Positions 46,201 to 59,581 of a stretch of DNA of 64,000 nucleotides are shown in pieces. The DNA comes from Malachius bipustulatus (taxonomy: Eukaryota > Arthropoda > Insecta > Coleoptera > Melyridae). Numbering within the stretch: position 1 is the stretch's first letter; each line of letters opens with the position of its first letter. Made by a program: the position numbers and the translations under genes. The stretch covers positions 36,739,579 to 36,803,578 of the forward strand of contig OU342638.1 of assembly GCA_910589415.1 (NCBI GenBank), given 5' to 3'. The notes under the pieces were generated by a model. It searched no databases and was not told where the DNA came from. It was given only the letters and a program-made list of their open reading frames with translations.

Positions 46201-49159
46201 TCCTGGACGACCCGCTGCTGAGCTCCACGAGCGCGATTTTCCCCATCTACAAGGAGAACGACCGGTTTCCCTGCGACCTGAAAATCGAGTTCGAGGAGAC
46301 ATTCCCGACGAGCCTCGTCTGCAAGTGGCAGGGCTGCTACCAGAAGTACGAGTCGCAGGTCTCGTTGGTCAAGCACATCGAGAAGTCTCACGTGGAATTG
46401 AAAAGAGGTGGGATTTGTTTTTCTTTATCTTTCTATGTCTAATGTCTAATTTTGTTTTTTTTATTATTTCAGGGGAAGAATTTACCTGTTTTTGGTTGCA
46501 TTGTCCAAGAAACACGAAACCGTTCAACGCGAGGTATAAGTTGTTGATCCATATGAGGGTGCATAGCGGAGAAAAACCCAACAAATGTCCTGTAAGTATT
46601 CAATTTATGCATATTCAAAAATTACCGGTAATTACCGATTATTACCGTAAATTTCTGAAAAAAGTTGCGTCAAATTGTTATTTTTATGAAGCGATTTTTC
46701 TCAAAATTGATTTCTCCACGCCGTAGAACGAATTGTCATAAAAATCGGTGACAAAACTTTTTCCAAAATTTTTTCTTCAATTGACAATTTTGACGAAAAA
46801 TTGAGTCGAATGTAAATTTAAGCAAAATTATACAGTTTGATTGGTCTCAACCTGTTTCTAATCCTAAAAACCATCATCAGAACTAAAAAATTAATAATTA
46901 AATTTTATTTTTAAAGCGATTTTTTCAAATTTGGTTTCTTCTAGTTTTTTGATTCGCTCTTTCTATTTCTGTTCACAAATCTGCTCTAAAAGTATCAAGA
47001 CGAAAGGTCTCCTATCTCGAAAACAGTGCAACCTAGAAAAGATACGGTTATTTTTTTTGGAAAATATGGATTTACCCTTCCGAGAAACTTTCATTTCCCA
47101 TTTATTTTCTCAAGAACACTGCATGCCCACATAAAAAATCATTAAACCGACAAGTAGTTGATTCGAGTATTTTCTGAGGTGCAGGTAAAGAGCCTTGAGG
47201 TACACCTTTCGTGAAAACCAGATAATCGTTCCCAATTCGATTCCAATATAACACATAGTGAGATTATTTTACCAGCAGGAATTTGTTATCTATTTTTTTT
47301 TAATTTTGTCGCCTTTTATCATTATAAAATAACAATTAACGATACATGACCACGAAATATTGACATAAGGAACTTCAATAATGTCCCTGAACCGCCCTGA
47401 TTATTAGATACTCGATTTGAGCACTTTCTGAGGTGCAGGTATGGAGCCTTGGGGTACACCTTTCATGAAAACGAGATATTCGATCCGGATTTGATTCTAA
47501 TGTAAAATATAACTGAAATTGTATCTAAAAAAGGAATTTTTTATCTATTTTATCTGTATTTCGTCGCCATTTATCGTTTTAAAAATGAAAATTAACGATA
47601 CATCAGCCAGAAATAGTGACATAAGGAGATGAAATAATGTACCTGAACCGCCCTGATTATTAGATACTCGATTTGAGCATTTTCTGAGGTGCAGGTACGG
47701 AGCCTTGAGGTACACCTTTCGTGAAAACGAGATATTCGATCCGGATTCGATTCTAATGTAAAATATCACTAATAATATTTATAAAAAAGGAATTTTTGAT
47801 CTAAATTTTTTAAATTTCGTTCTCATTTATAAATTAAACGATTTTTCTCAATATTCGCCTTGTAATCAATCAATACGACGTCCATCTCTTTCTCTGGTGT
47901 GTTCGCTTCTAAATTCGCAAACAAGTTAAAAGTTAAACAAACGCAAAAAGAAGCAGACAAACGAAACTATCAAGTAACCCGAGAACGATACCACTTGTTA
48001 CCGTTTTTTCACGCCACTCCTCCTTTTTTCCCCCAACTTCTTTAGCTCACTGAACTTCGACTTGTCCCAGGTGCTCGTTTCGATCGCACATGCATGCATC
48101 TCTGTCTCTATCTTTATCTCTAGCGCTAGCGCTAGCGCTGGCTCTTCTATATATGTGATAATAATACATGTGTCCCGTAAGTTCTTTCGTAACAATTTCT
48201 TACCAGTACCACCAGAACTAGAACCAGAACCGGTGACCAACAAACAATCTAGTCATCTGTTGCCATAAGGTTACTGCGTGCTGGTAAGATAAATATAGAC
48301 ATGAGTCGGAGTTATTAGTTTGTTTGAGAACTTCTGCTTGCATAGAAAAAAAAACTCGGAGACGTTATAATCCAACTGAACACATGTTGAGACTGCACTT
48401 GCTGCCACGAATATTGAACTTGTCTTTTTCATGGACCGCGTAGTTTTTTATTTATTTATTTATTTTATGGCAGCGAATCGGCTCTTTTTTCGCGTCACGC
48501 TAAATTTAATTTAACGGTAGCGCTAATAGCCGAATTTTTTACAGCGACCCGGAAGCGTTACCCGATCGATCTCATGCGAATTTTTAATTATTGTTGCAGT
48601 TCAAGGGCTGCAATAAGGCGTTCTCGAGACTGGAAAACCTGAAGATACACCAGAGGAGCCATACGGGGGAACGTCCGTACGCCTGTCAGTTTTCCACCTG
48701 TCCGAAAAGCTTCTCGAACAGCTCGGACCGCGCCAAGCATCAGAGGACCCATTTCGATACGGTTGGTGTTGGTGTTAATTTTATAATTTCTCTTCTTTGA
48801 TTGATGAAAATAATTAATTTTAGAAGCCGTACGCGTGTCAGGTGAGCGGCTGTTTGAAGAAATACACCGATCCGAGCAGTCTGAGAAAGCACGTCAAAAA
48901 TCACACCTTCGAGGAGCAGTTGTTGTTGAAGAGGAAATCGGGCGAGAGTAATTTTAAATCTCCCGCGAAGAAATGCGGCAATGCGCAGAAAACGAATTCG
49001 AATAATAAGGTGCAGCATTTCAGCAGGAATTACGACCACAGTTATTCGAATTCCAGCGCCTTCGTGATGGTGAAGAAGTACGACAGCATGAATATCAGGC
49101 AGGATTTGAAAAATAAGATCTCGGAGAGACACAATAATAAACATAAGAAGCTCGGTTAG
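43214..49159 (+). CDS. GLIS-family C2H2 zinc-finger transcription factor (sugarbabe-like)
   Basis: Exons 43214-43795, 46017-46407, 46473-46591, 48600-48761 and 48824-49159 join in phase to 529 residues. The N-terminal ~290 residues are acidic and D/E/F-rich, suggesting an activation region. Five tandem C2H2 fingers follow, in GLIS/GLI/ZIC style: CKWQGCYQ...[14 protein letters not shown] with [60 protein letters not shown], and [18 protein letters not shown]. This linker set is characteristic of GLIS proteins. Among insect members, Drosophila sugarbabe, a sugar- and feeding-responsive regulator of lipid and carbohydrate genes, is the likeliest relative; lame duck is the alternative. Finger-coding exons are split by a 2.0-kb intron. 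The tail is basic (KHKKLG). AATAAA lies at 49290-49295. Family is firm, orthology is not. Confidence 0.9.
43796..44350 (+). other. GLIS gene intron 1, proximal part
   Basis: AT-rich, no coding signal. It carries copies of a short motif, CGTTATAACCGAA and its reverse, at about 43818, 43945 and 43963. The same motif recurs at about 45390-45425 and 45680, and in the L2hgdh intron near 42596. Confidence 0.5.
44360..45290. repeat. TACCGGTA/TACCGCGGTA satellite in GLIS intron 1
   Basis: About three units of ~275 bp (landmark TTTTTACCGGTA at about 44416, 44695 and 44968), each with TTTACCGCGGTAAG and a TTACCGATATTTACCGATAT block. It is related to the L2hgdh intron satellite through the palindromes, but the spacers differ. 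Scattered TTACCGGTAA copies continue to about 45970 and recur near 46620. Confidence 0.88.
46592..48599 (+). other. GLIS gene intron 3
   Basis: 2.0-kb intron between the second and third zinc fingers. It holds a box-bearing tandem repeat (47160-47790) and an AGCGCT/GCTAGC palindromic microsatellite at about 48121-48141. No second gene recognised. Confidence 0.6.
47160..47790 (+). repeat. ~255-bp tandem repeat carrying the 17-bp box
   Basis: Three units with TTTCTGAGGTGCAGGTA at about 47171, 47425 and 47681, each followed after a few bases by GAGCCTTGAGGTACACC (GAGCCTTGGGGTACACC in the second). The rest of the unit differs from the 314-bp satellite. Confidence 0.85.
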
Positions 49160-50256
49160 TGATTGATTTCAAATTTTATGATCTCATTGTTATTTTTTTT
49201 TTTTTTAATTAAGTGCCTGAAAAATCTACTGCCTTTTTTGTAAATTATTGTGATATAAATAATTTTGTATATATTTTATAACTTTTATAAATAAATATTA
49301 TTTTTAATTATCACTTCTTTTCTTTACCAATAACAATTAAATTTTTGTCGAAATTCAAAAAAATATTTTATTATTGCTATTGGATCAATCTAGAAGGAAT
49401 ATCTACAAAAAATTTTATGAAAATCAATTAAAATCTTAATTATAATAATATAAATCTTCAATGTCTCTCAAAAATAAATATCTTAAAATTTAATTGAGTT
49501 TCTTTTTAATTTTCTTAAACCAGAAAAAGAAAAGAGCGTGATTTTCTCCTTCTATATGCATTTTTAATAATCATCAAAACCTATTACCGATTTTTATTTC
49601 ATTTATAACACTTTCACAATGTTATTTCATTAAAAAATCAGTCACTCTCCAAAGTGACGTCATAGCTTTGAAGAGCATGAGTGCGCATTAACAAATATAT
49701 TATTACACACAAATGTCAAAGTGTCAAGTTATATCAAATTACCGAATGTTGAATTGTTGACATTAAAGACGTCAAAAATGTTAGGTTTAGGTAGGTTATG
49801 TTCGTTTTGTTTGTGTTTTCTCTATGCGAGTGTTTTTCGCTTTATCGCGTTAAATAAACGATATAAAATGATAAAGTCGATACAAAAACGTTATTGAAAC
49901 ATTAATAAAGACATCAAAGCTTATTCCACGTATAAATATAAAAAAAATAATCAAGACGCAAAATATAACATTTTATATCACCCGAGTACCTACCTCAAAT
50001 TGCTCAATTAACCAGTAGCACAGTAGAGCTAGAAGCAATATTCATTATTCGCAGAAGTAGATAGAAATAATTAGAAAAGAGTAAAAGAGTCAATTAGAAG
50101 GAGTTCAAATAAATAATTAATAAAATGTGAGCCATGCAAAGTCGTTTCTGGTTGACAAAACGTCTGTTCGTAGCTACTTTGTTCCTGCTTTTCCTCTACA
50201 TTTTCAAGCAAATATTAGACTCGTAATCAAGACACACTCACCCAGCCAGCATCACC
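49160..50256 (+). other. Intergenic DNA, GLIS gene to HDAC3
   Basis: Contains the GLIS 3' region (AATAAA at 49290) and the HDAC3 5' region. A palindromic TGACGTCA (CRE type) lies at 49655-49662. No coding region or repeat array recognised. Confidence 0.5.
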
Positions 50257-51931
<1,675 letters not shown>

Positions 51932-54460
51932 ATTATTTTATTAGAAAATGTCGAAATTGACATGTCGATTGTCAATTAGGAGACTGATACATGTTGCATT
52001 TCAGTCCCGCGCGTTTAGGTAGTTTTATTTTTATTAAGGTCTTGATTTGTTGAGATTTATTTTTTTACTCCATTTTGTATGTTAGTTGTAGGTTGCTAGT
52101 TGCTACCTAATGATAGGATAATGTAATTTTAGGGTTTTTTATTTTGATGTAGACGTATTTTATATTCATAAATTCTTACCTCAATAAATCTAATTGAACA
52201 CACTACTTTGATTTTTATCAATTAACACTAATACTAATGGGCACTACACTACCATTTGTAACAGAGCTGGAAATTTTGGAAATTTTATTACACCCGCATC
52301 CCCCAATCAGGATTTAAAGAAAGAAAAAGAAGAAAAGCAGGCGCGTTTTGAAACAGTCAACATTGGGTAACAAGTGTAGTTTGTGAAATATTAATTATTG
52401 GCTGAGTTCATGTGTTAGCTAAAGTCGGTAGATTTCACTGAAGAAAACATTAGGCATCAAAAAAAATCGGTAGATTCCGGAAATAGATAACCAATCAACC
52501 AGTTTACCCCGCCGCTACATTGCGCATGTGTGAACGTGAAGAATTCAGACCCGTTGGCTCTTGAATTCTTGGCTCTTGAAGTACAATAATGGTAGTTACT
52601 TATTTGCTCTGAATTAAATACCAGGTATGCGCAATATTGCGGCGACGTCAGGACGATGGTAGTGGATGATTGATTACCCAAAAATAAAATTGTATGTACG
52701 TTAGATACATAGCAGCCGGCGATGAATACTGGATCTCACATCACAGCATACGGAATTCACCGATCTTCCTCAATAGAAAGCATATAATACCAAATAACCC
52801 ACCCAAAATAGCCGGGAAGCCGGGTGCTGCTTTAAATATACATAAACAAAATATCAACAAAAGTATTACAAAATAATACAAGGATAGAAATCGGTATATC
52901 GGTCGGTAAAATAGATATCTTGCAAAATCGGTAGAGCGATCGAAAAATCGTTAGGGCTACTGGCAGCATACTCAGCTGACAGTTGATGGGTGCGTTCATA
53001 AATTACACTCAGTGTGATGACTGATGATTTATTACTCTGGACTCTGGAGGCGCCCAGAATTAAACACCCAGTTCAACCATATGGCAAAAAGTGTGCAGCT
53101 GACGTCCCTACATAACCTAATAAAAATTATTTTTCAATTATTATTTTCTTTTTTTATCTTGATGAAAATATGGTCGTTAATAAAATGAATTACTACGACG
53201 ACACTCCGGGAAATAATATAAGGAATCGCTGTGGTTGTTCGAAGATGTGAGACACACAAACGTCTATATTTATGAACGCACATGTGCTACTAGGACTGTT
53301 ATTACTGTAAATTATCACTTGTCAGTTACAGAACCGAACTCTTATAAAACATCCGGAATGACTATCACATTCCAATAATCAGTTGCCAGGTTGCCACCGT
53401 AAACGGGATTTTTGGCGGACAAAACATATATCCGGTATTTTACGATTTTACGATACACAATAATAGAACACCACAAAGAGAAAAAAAATTAAAATATGTA
53501 TTCAAACAATATGAATCGGTCCCCTTTCACGAATGTCCACTTGTCAACAAAATGGTGGTTACCGTTGCGTTCTCCAACACTGCGCCTGCGCACCCGCATT
53601 AGTATTTCGGGATGTTCTATATTCTATGGTACAGATTCAAAACAAAATTAAACATTATCATCAAAAAAACAAAACTACATAAATAATAAACAAATGATTT
53701 TTAGAACCTCTATGAGTTAGGTAATCAGGTATTTAAAAAAAAAAATTAGGATGACGTCAGTGATGTGATAGATAACCATGCATGATCTGTTTGCTTTTTA
53801 CCAACATTATTTGCAGAAAGCTTCTACAGCTCTGAGCGTGTGGTGGGACTGGTGGGCGTGAGAGTGTAAATGGTGTGATGTGTGATGTGTGATGATTAAT
53901 TACTTATTATCAGTTGTATTTTTATTAACATTTATTACTTGACTAAACGTTTAAAGTGAGTACTTTCATCCTATCTTGAAAGCTGGCTGACATTCATGGT
54001 ATTCATGGTTCATGGTCAACTCAGCTGAAACGACCCTCTCCTTACTAATCAAAATCATCACATCACACTCACACGCAGTACACGCACATCACGTTGACAA
54101 CAAGTTACAAGCAGCAGCAATTTTATTTCGAGTCTGCGTCTGCGCGGTGTCGATTAATTGAAAGGGTGCGTTCAGCTTCATCGTTTGTCAAGTCAACATT
54201 TGTCAATCAATCAATAATCAACAGGTTCATCGTGTCATAATTGTCATGTCAGTTTGGCACGATTCAAAACAATTCAAATCTAATGAAAAATGGAAAAATA
54301 CAATCCTTGAACTTGCAATTTGAGATATTGCATCACAATCATTTTATTTAGATTAGAATCGTCTGTTCTGTAGTCTGCATAAAAACCGGTAAAACTATGT
54401 AAATTCAGTGAGTACATAACAAACAGACATTAGATAATCGTAAATCGTCGATAAGTGAGA
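51932..54460 (+). other. Intergenic DNA, HDAC3 to desaturase
   Basis: HDAC3 3' region, then AT-rich DNA without a recognised gene. A palindromic TGACGTCA lies at 53752-53759. The last few hundred bases must hold the desaturase promoter and leader. I see no tandem array or inverted-repeat element here. Confidence 0.45.
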
Positions 54461-57449
54461 ATGGGGCAACACGTCTCAAGGAGCGACTTCGAATGGGTGT
54501 ACACGGAGGAGCCCCACGCAAGCCGAAGGAAGATCATTCTAGGTTAGTCAGATTAATTGGTTTTTTGAGGCTTATCTCGTGATTATTGCGTGCTGTTTCG
54601 ATTAATAATTTCTATTTTTATCACCTTCCAAGTAACTAGTAGTGCTAATCAGAAATGTTTGGATATTGTCTCATCAAAGTTCAAACAATTTTTATTGGAC
54701 GAAATTATGAATGCTCATAAATTTTTTAAAGCTTTCTGCTTGCTGTTTACTTAATTATTTACACTCACACAATAATACAGTACACAGATCTATGAGAAAC
54801 AGTGTTGCCAAATTATTTTTACTGTACAAATACTGCTCTGGCCGGCAGCTGCTTGCAGGTTGCAGGAAATGTTGAAAGGCCCCTTAGGTTTATGTTTATG
54901 GTCGTTTTCATTAAAGAATTACCATTAGAATGACGTTTGACTGGTGGCTTGTTAAATTTTTTATTCTGACATCTGATTGGCTCAAGTTCAGGTTCAGGGT
55001 TAGAGGGGCGTAGCTGTTGAAGTAAATTTTCGTTCCTTATGGATCATTCGTTAATATTGGTAATCCTGTACAATCTGTCGCTAAATGATTTTACCCTACC
55101 ATAAATAAAAATAAATCCTCCAAATTCCGGTTCGGTAAGTCAGGTCTTTGGTCAGGGTAGGTTTTTTTTTCATTTCAAGGCCATTTTAAGGAAAAAAAAA
55201 CCCTACCCTGACCAAAGACCTGACTTACGACGCATTTATTTTTATTTATAGGTATGGTAGGGTAAAATTTAGCGACAGATTGTACAGGATTACCTTAATA
55301 TTTTTTTGTATTAGCATATAACGGAAGGTTGAGAATCGTTTTAACGAAATCATTCCAAACGAATCGTTGAAAATTGCGAATAAAAAATCAAGTTGGAGGG
55401 ACAATAAGGTCAAACGCTCATACCACGGTGTAAGATATATAGGTGAGTGAACGAAGCACGTATTTCAACAGTAAAGCGCGCGACGAAAACCTGAACCTCA
55501 GTGTATGAGAGAGTCTTGCCAGCTGGGCTCTGACCTCTTGCTCTTACACATGCAAATTGCCATTATCAGGGTGTCATGCTACTCAATTTTATTTTTTTCT
55601 GAAGAAGCGATAAGCAAAAATGGGTAGAAACTGTGATTTGCCTAATTGTAGAAGTTGATGCGATGAAACTATAACGGGTATTTCATCGAGTCACATTTTA
55701 ACATTTAAATATTAATAAAATTAGAACATAAGAGCACGCGTTTATCAGCGAATATGCGTGAATCATTTATGCTAGCGCTTGTGCGCTTGTCCGAGAGAAG
55801 AGTACGGCAGAACTAACCATTGCGAGCGAGAGCAACAAAACAAATGGGTAAAACCGATGTAACGTGACGAGTGGTGACGATATCGGGTCGCACTGGGGAG
55901 TCTTGTTCCAACACCTTAGTTATCTTACACCGTGGCTCATACAAACCAAGGGAATAAATAGAGATCTGGCAACAATGCATGTGATAATTCGTTTATTCCA
56001 TTTAATCAAGGCGCTTTTGTTTTTTATGACCCAATAAAATGAGTCATGGGTGGAAAATTTAGAGCAAAACTATCGGAGATCTGGTTCATTTTCTTTTATT
56101 CGAATTATTCTTTTTCTTTTTTATATGGCTTGGACGCCCTTGTGTGCATACAGCCCCAGCCTCAAGTGTTTAAAAGATTTGGCCCGATTTTGATACCTGG
56201 CGATTTTTGACACTCTTGACAGTTTTAATTTCCTTTTCAGAAAAGTATCCGCAGATCAAGAAGCTCTTCGGCTACGATCCGAACTTCAAATGGGTCGTTA
56301 CGGGCATGGTCCTGATCCAGTTCGTCATGCTGTTCGTCATGAAAGACAGGTCCTGGCCGGTCGTGTTGCTCTTCGCTTACTGCTTCGGCGGAGTCGTCAA
56401 TCATTCCCTCATGCTGGGTGAGTCGATCGAGTCTTTCTTTGAGTGAAAAGTGTTTTTCTCACATTTTCTGTTTTAATTTTTGCAGCCATCCACGAGATCG
56501 CCCATAACCTGGCGTTCGGACATGCGAGACCCATGCACAACAGGATGTTCGGCTTCTTCGCGAACCTTCCGATCGGCATCCCGATCTCTGTCAGTTTCAA
56601 GAAGTATCACCTCGAGCACCATCGAGTAAGTACCGTCTGTAACGAGTCCTTAAAATCAGGATTGGGGCAATTAAAATGCAACTATCGCCTGGTGACACTA
56701 ACACTGTATCGACAGTAATGTAAATTTAGGGGAAAATATTATCTTTTTATTAAAAAAAAAAATTTCAGTACCAAGGCGACGAACTGAAAGACACCGACAT
56801 CCCGACCTACGTGGAGGCGAAACTGTTCTGCACGACGTTCGGCAAGTTGATCTGGGTCTTCTTGCAGCCGTTCTTCTACGCGCTGCGTCCCCTCTTCACT
56901 TACCCCCTGCCGCCCACCAAGCTCGAGTTCATCAATCTCTGCATCCAGTTGGTTTTCGACGCGATCGTCGTGCATTTCTTCGGTGAGCTCCTAACCGCTT
57001 CCATCCATTCGGATATTTTAATTTTTTTATTGTTTCAAGGCGGGCGAGTGCTGGCGTATCTCCTGATCGGGTCGATGCTGGCGATGGGACTGCATCCGGT
57101 CGCCGGACACTTCATTTCCGAGCATTACATGTTCAAGAAAGGATACGAGACGTACAGCTATTACGGGCCCCTGAACTGGATCACCTTCAACGTGGGCTAC
57201 CACAACGAGCACCACGATTTTCCCGCTGTTCCCGGGTCCAGGCTACCGGAGGTAATGCTTTTGTTTTTCATTAGTAGGAACCAGTTTGAAACTGTTGTAT
57301 TTTTTCAGGTTAAAAGGATAGCGGCAGAGTTCTATGATAATCTGCCTCAGCACGATTCGTGGTCGGCGGTGCTGTACGATTTCGTGATGGATCCGGACGT
57401 GGGGCCGTACGCCCGGATCAAGAGGAAAGCGAAAGGATTGAAAACATAA
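54461..57449 (+). CDS. ifc: Sphingolipid delta-4 desaturase (dihydroceramide desaturase)
   Basis: ER-membrane di-iron enzyme that introduces the 4,5-trans double bond into dihydroceramide to make ceramide; Drosophila infertile crescent, vertebrate DEGS1. Exons 54461-54542, 56241-56417, 56486-56625, 56769-56982, 57040-57251 and 57309-57449 join in phase to 321 residues, the usual family length. It starts [19 protein letters not shown], where Gly2 fits the N-myristoylation known in DEGS1. The three histidine boxes are intact: HEIAH (89-93), HLEHH (128-132) and HNEHH (259-263). Hydrophobic segments surround them ([23 protein letters not shown]). The tail is basic ([11 protein letters not shown]). 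Intron 1 (1.7 kb) carries two transposon relics. The variant poly(A) signal ATTAAA lies at 57499-57504. Confidence 0.96.
55059..55294. mobile_element. 236-bp fold-back MITE with 8-bp target duplication
   Basis: Inverted arms of ~105-112 bp start GGTAATCCTGTACAATCTGT and pair nearly throughout, ending in facing poly-T and poly-A at the centre. An exact TTAATATT flanks both sides (55051-55058 and 55295-55302). An 8-bp duplication points to a hAT- or P-type transposase acting in trans. No coding capacity. It lies in the first desaturase intron. Confidence 0.85.
55424..55934. mobile_element. 511-bp non-autonomous DNA transposon with 8-bp target duplication
   Basis: Terminal inverted repeats CACGGTGTAAGATA / TATCTTACACCGTG are perfect over 14 bp, flanked by exact GCTCATAC duplications (55416-55423 and 55935-55942). 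Ends starting CA, an 8-bp duplication and an internal short frame resembling a THAP zinc-finger start (55620-55658) suggest a P-superfamily relic. hAT is the alternative. It lies in the first desaturase intron. Confidence 0.75.
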
Positions 57450-58499
57450 CCAAAAAGTTGTTCCAAATATTGTATGTTACGTAAATTTATTTTGTTATAT
57501 TAAATTGTAAGGATCGAGGGGCGGATAATGCGGAGTCGCCGTTATAGGTAGTTTAACGACCGGATCCGGAACTGACGTTGCGCCAAACAGGGAGAACTGT
57601 GATAATTATTAATTATGATCACGGTGGCTTTGCATTTTTTATTCATTACCCGCTCTGTTTGTGTCGTGGAAGTGTAGGAAAAATCGCTTTATTAGAAATA
57701 TTTATTAAAAAATAAGTTTATTACAATTATTGTTGTTGTTTATATTTACTTAATTACTTATTTACAGTTTATTATTGTGATAAAGGTGCAAGCGCAGGAA
57801 GAGGGGTTGAAATGTTTATTATTGTAGCCTGAATCGTTTTGTGTTGCACATTTCTTCTAAGAGACGTCATCAGACTAGGAGTAGTTCTAAGAGCTATTTA
57901 CAAGTTACGATGGAAAATAAATGGATGAGATCGCGGTACTGAAACGACAGGTGACATAAGATAGTGTCATTGTACTCTTACTCTTACATATTAAGTACCT
58001 ATCTATTTATATAATACAGTGTAATGATAAAATATTGCAGTTTCAGATCAGGTATTCATAAATATTGATTAATTTATATAAAACGAGACGTTTGCATGGG
58101 TGATTCATTTTAAAAGTGGGTTTCAGTCAACGTGTGTGAGCCGCTTGATTCTACAAGCGAGACAGTTCTCAAGAATTATTGTCAGCTTTCACACGGTTTT
58201 AGTAGCTGGCAACCCTGTTTATGCTCTGTTTTGTTGTGAAAAATGAAAGAAACAATGAGTCCCTTCAATTAAATTGGTCAAAAAGTCCCTGTTTTAGGAA
58301 AATTTTTCCTACAGCGGTGAAGAATTACAGAAAGAAGTGTTGGGACTATGTAAACAATTTTTTTTACAAAATGCACTTCTAGAAAATATGAAAAACTATC
58401 TACTTTGGTGGAAAATTCCCTTTTTTCAGATTTACGACTAAAGTTATGATTTTTTTTTCAATATAATGAGAGGAAGAGGTCAAATAGAACAGAAATTTT
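57450..58499 (+). other. Intergenic DNA after the desaturase
   Basis: Desaturase 3' region with ATTAAA at 57499, then AT-rich DNA. No gene, tRNA or array recognised. Confidence 0.45.
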
Positions 58500-59060
58500 C
58501 CGCTCAACAACTTTCTTCTGATGCTATTTTTCTCCAAAGTGGATGGTTTTCGCTTTAAATCCAAAATAAGGTGAAAAAGTAAAAATAAATAAAAACTTTA
58601 GCGCCCTCTAGAGGCGAAACTATGCTGAATTTGCAAAAAAACTAATGGCACCAAAATTGTGGTAAATTTTACGCTCTTCAATTTTGATCTGATGGTATTT
58701 TTCCCCAAAATGGATGGTTTTCGCTTTAAATCCAAAATAAGGTGAAAAAGTAAAAATAAATAAAAACTTTAGCGCCCTCTAGAGGCGAAACTATGCTGAA
58801 TTTGCAAAAAACTAATGGCACCAAAATTGTGGTAAATTTTACGCTCTTCAATTTTGATCTGATGGTATTTTTCCCCAAAATGGATGGTTTTCGCTTTAAA
58901 TCCAAAATAAGGTGAAAAAGTAAAAATAAATAAAAACTTTTGCGCTCTCTACCGGCGACACTATGCTAAATTTGTAAAATAAGTTATGGAACCAAAATTG
59001 TAGTAAATTTTCCGTTCTACAATAATTATTTTAGTTTGATTGAATTTTTTGCCCCAAAAG
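58500..59060. repeat. ~170-bp tandem repeat, about three units
   Basis: GGATGGTTTTCGCTTTAAAT recurs at 58541, 58712 and 58882, followed each time by AAATAAGGTGAAAAAGTAAA and a GCGCCCTCTAGAGGCG-type palindrome (degraded in the last unit). The second and third units are nearly identical over most of their length; the outer edges are diverged. Confidence 0.9.
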
Positions 59061-59210
59061 ACAAGGTTTTACATCAAGAACCACCAAAAACACCCTAGTG
59101 AAAAACATGTTTGCACCGGCTTGTCGCATTTGCTGTAGGAAAATTTTTTTCTAACTTAAAGGGACAGTCATTCGAGAGTAATACAAAATTCTTCCCAGAA
59201 TCACCTTATA

Positions 59211-59337
59211 CAGGGTGCCCTGGAATGATGAGTAAAAAACTGAGGTTTTATTTTAAAAATTAGTTCCACCAGTTCCTATAATTATTAATGAAACACCCCA
59301 CCCCCCTATTTTTCGCTCATCATTTCAGGACACTCTG
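59211..59337. mobile_element. 127-bp MITE, TA target duplication
   Basis: The left end CAGGGTGCCCTGGAATGATG and right end CATCATTTCAGGACACTCTG pair as ~22-bp imperfect inverted repeats and are flanked by TA on both sides. The CAGGGTG start is shared with the larger element at 11663-12201, so they may answer to related transposases. Confidence 0.75.
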
Positions 59338-59581
59338 TATGATTGTATGAGTCACGTTCTATGTAGAATAATTTTTCTGTATCTTTATCACAGCCAAGTA
59401 AATAAATAATAATTAAAAGATCTTTGAGAAAAAAAATGGGAAAGATCGTTCAATTATTATCACATTTTCAACAAGGTGTGATCTCTTATTCTGACCCGGT
59501 CACTTATAACCTAACACCCGTTCTTAAGACTATCTAATACTTTTATAAATAAATTAGAAATGAAAAAAAAAATGAAAACGG

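Noticed and set aside
49783..49803. TTAGGTTTAGGTAGGTTA resembles the insect telomere repeat TTAGG.
   Set aside because: Only three imperfect units, in a gene promoter region.
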